From assembly GCA_949529445.1 (NCBI GenBank), contig CATISA010000018.1:1-64000 (forward strand): DNA of 64,000 nt, given 5' to 3'. Below are positions 57,596-64,000 of the stretch, piece after piece (the stretch's first letter is position 1; every line of letters starts with the position of its first letter). The notes below the pieces were generated by a model, which worked only from the letters and a program-made list of their open reading frames with translations, was not told where the DNA came from and did no database searches. The stretch comes from Alphaproteobacteria bacterium UBA4588 (lineage in GTDB: Bacteria; Pseudomonadota; Alphaproteobacteria; Puniceispirillales; Puniceispirillaceae). Both the position numbers and the translations under genes were made by a program.

Positions 57596-59515
57596 GTGAC
57601 ACGGCCATCAACACCGCTTTTGGATACGATCACTGACGTAAAAGATGTACGCGCCATGCCTGAAGCATCGTTACACCAGCTCGCCGATGAATTGCGCGCT
57701 GATGTGATCTCAGCTGTGTCACAGACTGGTGGCCATCTTGGCGCTGGCTTAGGTGTAGTTGAGCTTACAGTTGCACTTCATCATGTTTTTGATACACCGC
57801 GTGATAGAGTGATTTGGGATGTTGGGCATCAGGCATATCCTCACAAAATTCTGACGGGCAGACGCGGAGACATTACAACTTTGCGTCAGGCAGGCGGCTT
57901 ATCCGGTTTTACGAAACGATCTGAATCTGAGTATGACCCATTTGGCGCGGGTCACTCCTCTACTTCTATTTCAGCTGGTCTTGGCATGGCGGTGGCCCGC
58001 GATCTTGATGGTCGAAATAATAATGTAATTGCGGTTATTGGCGATGGCTCAATGAGCGCAGGTATGGCGTTTGAAGCGCTGAACAACGCTGGGGCTATGA
58101 AATCTAATTTAATTGTGATTCTGAATGATAATGACATGTCGATTGCGCCGCCTGTTGGCGCTATGTCCGCTTATTTATCGGAACTTATTTCATCACGTCC
58201 ATTTCATTCTATCCGCGGATTGGTAAAGGAAGTTGCCAGCCGGTTTCCGGCCGAAGTGGAACGCACAGCAAAGCGGGCAAAAAATCTTGCACGTGATATT
58301 GTCAGTGGTCATTCATTATTTAGTGAGCTAGGATTTTTCCATATAGGTCCAATTGATGGCCATGATTTAGACCATTTACTGCCAGTCTTAAAAAATTTAC
58401 GGGATGGTGAAATTAATGGGCCTGTTCTAGTTCATGTCGTAACCGAAAAAGGCAAAGGCCATCCGTTCTCTGGCCCATCTGTTGAAAAATATCATGCCGT
58501 ACCGAAATTTGATGTCATTACTGGAGAACAGATAAAGGCATCCGGAAATAAGCCATCCTTTACATCTGTTTTTGCTGACACACTTGTGAGACTTGCCGAG
58601 CGTGACCCTAAGATTGTTGCAATTACAGCTGCGATGCCATCTGGTACTGGGCTTGATAAAATGATGAAAGCCTGTCCGGGCAGAGTATTTGATGTTGGGA
58701 TTGCCGAGCAGCATGCGGTGACGTTCGCAGCAGGTCTTGCAACCGAGGGCTTCAGGCCCTTTGCGGCGATTTATTCTACCTTTCTACAGCGTGGCTATGA
58801 CCAGCTTGTGCATGATGTAGCAGTGCAGAATCTACCTGTTCGTTTTGCAATAGACAGAGCAGGTCTTGTCGGCGCGGATGGGGCAACACATGCTGGTGTC
58901 TTTGATCTTGCCTACCTATCATGCCTTCCTAACATGGTGATTGCCTGCCCGGCTGATGAGGCTGAACTGGTTCATATGACAACAACACTTGCAGCATACG
59001 ATGGGGGGCCAAGTGCTGTTCGCTATCCACGCGGCTCTGGCACGGGTGTAGACCTTCCTCTTGAGGGTGATATTTTGACTCTTGGCCAAGGGCGCATTCT
59101 TAGCCAAGGACAGGATATTGCCCTGCTCAGCCTTGGTACCATGCTAAGTGTTGCCGAAGAGGTGGCTAACAGGTTAGCTGATGATGGCATATCGGTTACG
59201 CTTGCCGATGCACGATTTGCCAAGCCGTTTGATACAGAGATGCTGCGCTCTCTTGCTAGCACTCATCCGGCGATGCTGATTATTGAAGAAGGAAGTTCAG
59301 GCGGATTTTCTGCACTTGTGATGCAATTTCTTGCCAATGAAGGGCTGATGGATGACGGGCTAAGTGTTCGGGTCGCAACATTGCCGGATAGTTTTATTGA
59401 TCATGCTGAACGTGGCCGCCAGCTCTCAGAGTGCGGTCTAGATGTAACTACATTATATGAGCGGGCAACTATTTTATGTGCGACAGCCGCTAGTCCTGCT
59501 GCCAAGAGACGTTAG
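57596..59515 (+). CDS. dxs: 1-deoxy-D-xylulose-5-phosphate synthase
   Basis: A TPP enzyme catalysing the first step of the MEP pathway from pyruvate and glyceraldehyde 3-phosphate. TPP-binding GDGSMSAG (149-156), GGHLGAGLG (45-53), [16 protein letters not shown] and catalytic glutamate in [12 protein letters not shown] are present. 639 residues. The start is GTG with AGGA about ten bases upstream; no ATG is better placed. It is the rate-controlling gene of its pathway and sits next to ispA. Confidence 0.96.
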   Translation: MTRPSTPLLDTITDVKDVRAMPEASLHQLADELRADVISAVSQTGGHLGAGLGVVELTVALHHVFDTPRDRVIWDVGHQAYPHKILTGRRGDITTLRQAGGLSGFTKRSESEYDPFGAGHSSTSISAGLGMAVARDLDGRNNNVIAVIGDGSMSAGMAFEALNNAGAMKSNLIVILNDNDMSIAPPVGAMSAYLSELISSRPFHSIRGLVKEVASRFPAEVERTAKRAKNLARDIVSGHSLFSELGFFHIGPIDGHDLDHLLPVLKNLRDGEINGPVLVHVVTEKGKGHPFSGPSVEKYHAVPKFDVITGEQIKASGNKPSFTSVFADTLVRLAERDPKIVAITAAMPSGTGLDKMMKACPGRVFDVGIAEQHAVTFAAGLATEGFRPFAAIYSTFLQRGYDQLVHDVAVQNLPVRFAIDRAGLVGADGATHAGVFDLAYLSCLPNMVIACPADEAELVHMTTTLAAYDGGPSAVRYPRGSGTGVDLPLEGDILTLGQGRILSQGQDIALLSLGTMLSVAEEVANRLADDGISVTLADARFAKPFDTEMLRSLASTHPAMLIIEEGSSGGFSALVMQFLANEGLMDDGLSVRVATLPDSFIDHAERGRQLSECGLDVTTLYERATILCATAASPAAKRR

Positions 59516-59518
59516 CCC

Positions 59519-60265
59519 ATGCGCAAGCGCGCTGATGTTAGTCTTGTTGAACGTGGGCTGGCACCAAGCCGTGAAAAAGCACGAGCTTTGATTAAAGAGG
59601 GTGCTGTCAGTCTTTGTGATGTTCCTATCGTAAAACCGGGTCAGCTGATTGCCCCTGATGCCTCTCTTAAAATTACAGGCGACCTGCTGCGGTGGGCATC
59701 ACGCGGCGCCTTAAAACTCCTTGCTGCTCTGGAAGCCTTTCCGCAAATTGATGTTAACGGCCGGATAGCTGCTGATATTGGCGCGAGTACGGGCGGTTTC
59801 TGCGATGTGCTTCTAAGCCGCGGTATTCAACATATCTATGCGGTTGATGTTGGGCACGGACAGCTTGATTCTAAACTGGCGCGGCATACTCGGATCACGA
59901 ATCTTGAGCGCACAAATGCGCGCGATATAACAGCATCAGTCATACCAGAGCTCTTGCAGATCATTACCTGCGATGTGTCGTTCATATCAGTGCAGAAGGC
60001 TCTTCCTGCTGTGCTGTCATTGGCAGAATCTGGATGCTGGCTTATCACGCTGGTCAAACCTCAATTCGAAGCAGGGCGTGCTGCTTTAGGCAAGAGTGGT
60101 GTGGTAAAAAATGAGGCAGACAGACAACGTTGCCTCAACGCAGTCAGCTTGTTTCTATCAGATAAGATGGGATGGCAGATTGAAGGTCATATTACATCAC
60201 CCGTTATTGGCCCAGAAGGAAATCATGAATTTCTGCTAGTGGCTCGATATCTGCCGTCAGCTTAG
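59519..60265 (+). CDS. tlyA: TlyA family rRNA methyltransferase
   Basis: A 248-residue protein with an N-terminal S4 domain (RKRADVSLVERGLAPSRE) and an FtsJ-like SAM domain, AADIGASTGGFCDVLLSRG, with catalytic lysine in VKPQFE. TlyA in mycobacteria 2'-O-methylates 16S and 23S rRNA; the haemolysin label is historical. It begins three bases after dxs, as in many alphaproteobacteria. Confidence 0.93.
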   Translation: MRKRADVSLVERGLAPSREKARALIKEGAVSLCDVPIVKPGQLIAPDASLKITGDLLRWASRGALKLLAALEAFPQIDVNGRIAADIGASTGGFCDVLLSRGIQHIYAVDVGHGQLDSKLARHTRITNLERTNARDITASVIPELLQIITCDVSFISVQKALPAVLSLAESGCWLITLVKPQFEAGRAALGKSGVVKNEADRQRCLNAVSLFLSDKMGWQIEGHITSPVIGPEGNHEFLLVARYLPSA

Positions 60266-60277
60266 CCTGCGCGTAGG

Positions 60278-61366
60278 TTAGAATAATGTTGTTTGGGCTT
60301 GGTGGCGCATCATCTGATCAAGCAAAACAATTGCCATCATCGCTTCAACAACCGGTACACCGCGAATGCCAACACAAGGGTCATGCCGTCCTTTGGTCAC
60401 GACCTCAACCTCATTTCCCTTGCGGTCAATGGATGTGCGCGGGGTAAGGATAGATGAGGTTGGCTTAATCGCAATCCGCGCTGTGATCGGCTGCCCTGTT
60501 GAGATGCCACCTAGAATGCCGCCCGCGTGATTCGAGGTAAATTCAGGACCGTCTTGCCCGGTACGCATCTCATCACCTGCTTCTATTCCCGGTAAGGATG
60601 ACAGGCCAAATCCAGAACCAATCTCAACACCTTTGGCTGCATTAATTCCCATCATGGCAGATGCTATTTCAGCATCAAGCTTGCCATAGATGGGTTGCCC
60701 AAGTCCGGCGGGAATTCCTGTTGCAACAACTTCTAAGATTGCGCCTGCGGATGAACCAGACTTTCGGACGTCATCAAGATAGGCCTCCCATTCTTGTGCT
60801 GTGATAGAATCACCGCAGAAAAAGGGATTATTATCAATCTCATCAGCAGAAAAACGACTTGGGTCGATGGCGTGTGGACCAATTTGAATGACAGAGGCCC
60901 GGATGCAAAACGCTTCACCTAGAATATGTTTTAAAGCAATATCAGCAATGGCCCCAGCGGCAACACGCATCGCTGTTTCGCGCGCAGATGAACGCCCACC
61001 GCCGCGATGATCACGAATGCCGTATTTTTCTTGATAGGTGTAATCAGCGTGGCCCGGCCGAAACTGGTGAGCAATTTCACCATAATCTTTTGAGCGCTGA
61101 TCAGTATTACGGATCAAAAGCCCGATAGGTGTTCCAGTTGTATGTCCTTCATAGGTGCCAGACAGAATTTCCACTTCATCTGCTTCGCGCCTCTGGGTAA
61201 CAAACCGGTTTTGACCTGGCTTGCGTCTATCAAGATAGGGCTGAATATCTTCGGCGCTGAGCGGTAAGCGTGGCGGCACGCCATCTACCACACAGCCAAT
61301 AGCTGGTCCATGGCTTTCACCAAAGCTAGTAAATGAAAAAAGGTTGCCGAAGGTATTGTCTGTCAT
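60278..61366 (-). CDS. aroC: Chorismate synthase
   Basis: An FMN-dependent enzyme that makes chorismate from EPSP, the last step of the shikimate pathway. The three signatures are visible: [16 protein letters not shown] near the start, [20 protein letters not shown] (about 120-140) and a C-terminal [19 protein letters not shown]. 362 residues. It converges on tlyA and is divergent-adjacent to fabI, which lies upstream on the same strand. Confidence 0.96.
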   Translation of the reverse strand: MTDNTFGNLFSFTSFGESHGPAIGCVVDGVPPRLPLSAEDIQPYLDRRKPGQNRFVTQRREADEVEILSGTYEGHTTGTPIGLLIRNTDQRSKDYGEIAHQFRPGHADYTYQEKYGIRDHRGGGRSSARETAMRVAAGAIADIALKHILGEAFCIRASVIQIGPHAIDPSRFSADEIDNNPFFCGDSITAQEWEAYLDDVRKSGSSAGAILEVVATGIPAGLGQPIYGKLDAEIASAMMGINAAKGVEIGSGFGLSSLPGIEAGDEMRTGQDGPEFTSNHAGGILGGISTGQPITARIAIKPTSSILTPRTSIDRKGNEVEVVTKGRHDPCVGIRGVPVVEAMMAIVLLDQMMRHQAQTTLF

Positions 61367-61387
61367 AGCTATCTGTTATGTTGCCAA

Positions 61388-62209
61388 TTACACAGTTGTG
61401 ATGTCTGGCGCATCAACAGCTTTCATGCCGACAACATGATAACCACAATCAACATGATGTGTTTCACCAGACACACCTGATGACAGATCGGAAAGCAGAT
61501 ACATACCAGCACCGCCAACATCATCAAGGGTTACGTTACGTTTCAGTGGTGAGTTATATTCATTCCATTTCAGGATATAGCGGAAATCACCAATGCCAGA
61601 GGCGGCAAGTGTTTTCATTGGTCCAGCAGACAAGCCATTTACCCGGATATTCTTGCCCCCAAGGTCGACAGCAAGATAGCGAACTGAGGCTTCAAGAGCA
61701 GCCTTTGCAACGCCCATCACGTTATAATGCGGCATCACCCGCTCAGCACCATAATAAGTAAGGGTGATCATTGAGCCTCCATCAGTCATTAATTCTGCAG
61801 CACGGCGCGCGAGGGCTGTAAAGGAATATACCGAGATATCCATTGTACGCTGGAAGTTATCACGTGTTGTATCAACATAGTCTCCCTTCAGCTCCTCTTT
61901 GTCTGAATAGGCGATAGCATGGACGATAAAATCAATGCTGCCCCACGTCTTTTTTAACTCGTCAAAGATGGCATCCATAGAGGCTTCATCTGTAACATCG
62001 CACGGCATGACAAGAGAGCTTCCAATAGAGGCAGCAAGCGGCTCAACACGTTTTTTTAACGCATCGCCTTGATACGTAAAGGCAAGCTCAGCCCCTTGGG
62101 CAGCCGCCGCCGCCGATATGCCCCATGCAATTGACCGTTCATTTGCAACACCCATCACAAGTCCGCGTTTTCCAGCCATGATGCCAGATACGTCAGCGAC
62201 ACTATTCAT
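61388..62209 (-). CDS. fabI: Enoyl-ACP reductase FabI
   Basis: NADH-dependent enoyl reductase that completes each fatty acid elongation round. The nucleotide motif GVANERSIAWG lies at 20-30, Y152, and the catalytic pair Y162 and K169 (YNVMGVAK) show the FabI spacing. The ATG with AGGGATT upstream gives 273 residues; a longer frame to 62260 lacks support. It is followed by aroC on the same strand. Confidence 0.96.
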   Translation of the reverse strand: MNSVADVSGIMAGKRGLVMGVANERSIAWGISAAAAAQGAELAFTYQGDALKKRVEPLAASIGSSLVMPCDVTDEASMDAIFDELKKTWGSIDFIVHAIAYSDKEELKGDYVDTTRDNFQRTMDISVYSFTALARRAAELMTDGGSMITLTYYGAERVMPHYNVMGVAKAALEASVRYLAVDLGGKNIRVNGLSAGPMKTLAASGIGDFRYILKWNEYNSPLKRNVTLDDVGGAGMYLLSDLSSGVSGETHHVDCGYHVVGMKAVDAPDITTV

Positions 62210-62320
62210 GAATCCCTCGTTATTTTTATGAAGAAGAACAGAAAAATTTCTGCTCCCCACTATATCAAAGTGAGGGTTTTGTGCAAGTAATCACAGCATT
62301 TAGGGTGATAAGAATATCCG

Positions 62321-62875
62321 CTATTTGATGGTATAGGTGACTGTCTTGCGGATTTCGATACGCTCTCCAACAGACAGAGGCTGTGAATGTTCTATCATCA
62401 GAATTCTGTCATCAGCTTCTATCTGCACGCGATAGCCAGTAATTTTTTCAACAATTTCTTCGAGAACAACTCGCTGGGTTGTGCATACCTCTTGTTGACG
62501 ATAGCCAATAATTTCACCGTTTTCAGCACCATCTTTGGCTTTTTTGCGGCCAACAAGGGCGCCTGCGACCGCGCCAACAGACCCGGCACCGTTACTATCG
62601 GATAGTTTGTTGCCAATGGCGCTACCTAAAAGGCCGCCAAGCAACATGGAGCCAATTTCGTTACTTTCTTTTCCTTCGGCATATAAAGGCACATCTTTAA
62701 TCTGGCATTGCTTCTCATTTGTAGGTGTTTTGCGGACATAAGACGACGTCACCGTGTCTACCTTCGTTACTGTACCAAGAACTGAGTCAATCCGTGTTTC
62801 TGCATGAACAAAACTTGTTAAGCTAACAACACTCACAAGAGCGGCAATCGTTCCAAAAATAAATGTGATATGCAT
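62321..62875 (-). CDS. Glycine-zipper outer membrane-type protein
   Basis: A 184-residue exported protein. Residues 1-25 are a signal peptide, and the glycine-zipper segment MLLGGLLGSAIGNKLSD continues GSVGAVAGALVG (about 75-110), the Rick_17kDa_Anti/2TM glycine-zipper pattern. Two cysteines, in KQCQIKD and EVCTTQR, might pair. ATG with GGGAG eight bases upstream; a longer frame to 63130 crosses the pdxH region and is rejected. Function unknown, probably envelope structure. Confidence 0.83.
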   Translation of the reverse strand: MHITFIFGTIAALVSVVSLTSFVHAETRIDSVLGTVTKVDTVTSSYVRKTPTNEKQCQIKDVPLYAEGKESNEIGSMLLGGLLGSAIGNKLSDSNGAGSVGAVAGALVGRKKAKDGAENGEIIGYRQQEVCTTQRVVLEEIVEKITGYRVQIEADDRILMIEHSQPLSVGERIEIRKTVTYTIK

Positions 62876-63074
62876 GGTCTGTGACTCCCAGAATGGTGTA
62901 AATTCTATCAATCTATTTATAAGGCTATGATAAAATTTTGGCAAATTTATGGCGGTGCGTCTTATCATGGATAGGATGCCTGCGCAGCTCTTGTTCTTAT
63001 CGATAATCTGCCTATCTTTATAATGAGAAGGCCACCTAAGCTTGAAAAAAAAGCTCTTTTTGCAAAAGGTATAG

Positions 63075-63716
63075 ATGACTATGACGACAGACAATAAATC
63101 AGCTTCATCGCTCGCAACCCCGCTTGGCATGGATCGTCTTTCTGAAAATCCCTACGCTCTTTTTGCCCGCTGGTTTGATGAGGCAAAGGCGGCTGAAATC
63201 AACGACCCAGATGCCATGGCGCTTGCAAGTGTAGATGAACGTGGGATGCCCTCAGTGCGTATGGTGTTGCTAAAGGAATGGTCTGAAGAAGGATTTGTTT
63301 TTTATACCAATTATGAAAGCCGCAAATCAGCAGAATTATTGATGACAGGAAAAGCTGCTTTTGTGATGCACTGGAAGTCGCTGCGCCGACAGGTTCGTGT
63401 TGTTGGACCCGTGGAGCAGGTACCTGCCGCCCAGAGTGATGCCTATTATAATTCCCGCCCCTATGGTAGCCGCATCGGTGCATGGGCGTCTATTCAGTCG
63501 CGTCCACTTGAAACACGCCAGGAGCTTTTAGATAGAGTGGCTGAGCTTGAAGCAACCTATCCTGAAAATCCGCCGCGTCCGCCACATTGGGGAGGCTTTA
63601 TCATTCGCCCTGATGAAATCGAATTATGGTCTGATGGTGAGTTCAGGCTCCATGACCGGTTTCGCTTTACCCGGAATGAAGCCAGAGACTGGCAGCCAGA
63701 CCGTCTCTACCCCTAA
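63075..63716 (+). CDS. pdxH: Pyridoxamine 5'-phosphate oxidase
   Basis: FMN oxidase producing pyridoxal 5'-phosphate from PNP or PMP. The FMN/PLP-binding motifs RMVLLKEWSEEGFVFYTNYESRK begin near residue 58 and PPRPPHWGGFIIRPDEIELW lies near the C-terminus. 213 residues, normal for the family. AAAAGG precedes the ATG. It is divergent from the glycine-zipper gene. PLP is needed by the threonine synthase of this window. Confidence 0.95.
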   Translation: MTMTTDNKSASSLATPLGMDRLSENPYALFARWFDEAKAAEINDPDAMALASVDERGMPSVRMVLLKEWSEEGFVFYTNYESRKSAELLMTGKAAFVMHWKSLRRQVRVVGPVEQVPAAQSDAYYNSRPYGSRIGAWASIQSRPLETRQELLDRVAELEATYPENPPRPPHWGGFIIRPDEIELWSDGEFRLHDRFRFTRNEARDWQPDRLYP

Positions 63717-63809
63717 TTTTTTCTTCGCTTGTTGTTTTTGCTAAAACTCGGTCGCATGTGAACAGATTTTTGGCCATAAAACTGATATGAAACGGAGATA
63801 AATTCAGCC

Positions 63810-63884
63810 ATGAGTGCGGCGACTGACCTGTTTAGTGAGGCCCATTCATCATCTGGTGTAAAAGGTATGGGAATTAAGGGATGA
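63810..63884 (+). CDS. Possible 24-residue leader peptide coupled to the next gene
   Basis: An ATG with ACGGAGA about 13 bases upstream opens a 24-codon frame ([20 protein letters not shown] then GIKG). Its stop overlaps the next ATG in the ATGA form, so it could couple translation. No known family. It may be non-coding sequence upstream of the real gene. Confidence 0.3.
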   Translation: MSAATDLFSEAHSSSGVKGMGIKG

Positions 63885-64000
63885 AAACACAGGCGCGTGT
63901 AGTCGTTATTGGCGGCGGTGTAGTAGGGGTGAGCACCCTTTACCATTTGGCAAAAAAAGGCTGGTCAGATGTTGTTCTTATTGAACGCAAAGAGCTGACC
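63881..64000 (+). CDS. FAD-dependent oxidoreductase of DMGDH/sarcosine dehydrogenase type, 3' truncated
   Basis: Only 40 codons fall in the window. [20 protein letters not shown] is a dinucleotide-binding GxGxxG Rossmann start, and LIERKELT fits dimethylglycine or sarcosine dehydrogenase-type enzymes, which demethylate N-methylated glycines onto tetrahydrofolate. The AAGGG site is immediately before the ATG. Its product would yield one-carbon units like those of the corrinoid module, but the distance is 20 kb and the substrate cannot be read. Confidence 0.75.
   Translation, partial: MKTQARVVVIGGGVVGVSTLYHLAKKGWSDVVLIERKELT

Noticed and set aside
62876-63130. Extended start for the glycine-zipper protein
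   Set aside because: The extension has no signal peptide, runs into pdxH and lacks a ribosome site, whereas the internal ATG has both.

Overview
The window looks like an ordinary chromosomal segment of a free-living, aerobic alphaproteobacterium, with moderate base composition (close to 50% GC by eye). I saw no insertion sequence, prophage, CRISPR array, rRNA or tRNA. Several gene orders are alphaproteobacterial hallmarks: rsmE-gshA; ctaC-ctaD-ctaB-small ORF-ctaG-ctaE-SURF1-thrC-M16 peptidase; ispH-thrB-rnhA; an F0-only ATP synthase operon atpI-B-E-F'-F without F1; dciA-like/dsbA-like/smc divergent from mutY; purH-heparinase-like-rsmB; SUV3-type helicase-S4-fdxA-carD-rpoH; xseB-ispA-dxs-tlyA. 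Gene content and composition would fit a marine lineage such as SAR116, but that is inference.

Left third (1-20 kb): RNA modification and glutathione genes (rsmE cut by the edge, gshA), an MFS exporter and tldD, then the aa3-type cytochrome c oxidase locus with its haem O synthase, copper chaperone and SURF1. Threonine synthase, an M16 peptidase, yqgE, a DsbD-like membrane reductase, a peroxiredoxin, and the ispH-thrB-rnhA operon follow. Middle (20-35 kb): a strong bidirectional terminator, the F0 operon, smc with a DsbA-like protein and a DciA-like protein, mutY, purH, a heparinase II/III-like protein, rsmB, and small genes including an SdhAF4-like assembly factor and DUF1491.

The most interesting part is 35-43.4 kb. 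A HisD-family dehydrogenase with altered metal ligands precedes dusA and yciB. Then comes a five-gene set: corrinoid (B12) protein, a small PF13769-type protein, a divergent MetF-like protein, a pterin-binding methyltransferase, and a 2Fe-2S/ASKHA activator of the RamA type. Together these supply every part of a methionine synthase except the homocysteine-binding domain, so the module looks like a split MetH or a related methyl-transfer system. A FAD oxidoreductase of the dimethylglycine/sarcosine dehydrogenase type begins at the right edge.

Right third (43.4-64 kb): the ccmABCD haem exporter operon; an aconitase B of unusual length that resembles Bacteroidetes enzymes and is probably horizontally acquired; an RNA helicase; stress and regulatory genes (TerB-like, fdxA, carD, rpoH, an XRE regulator); a proline iminopeptidase; isoprenoid genes (ispA, dxs; ispH lies elsewhere in the window); tlyA, aroC, fabI, a glycine-zipper protein and pdxH. 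Non-coding signals include promoter candidates, four hairpins or terminators, a nested RNA fold before the MetF-like gene and a possible pseudoknot before rpoH.
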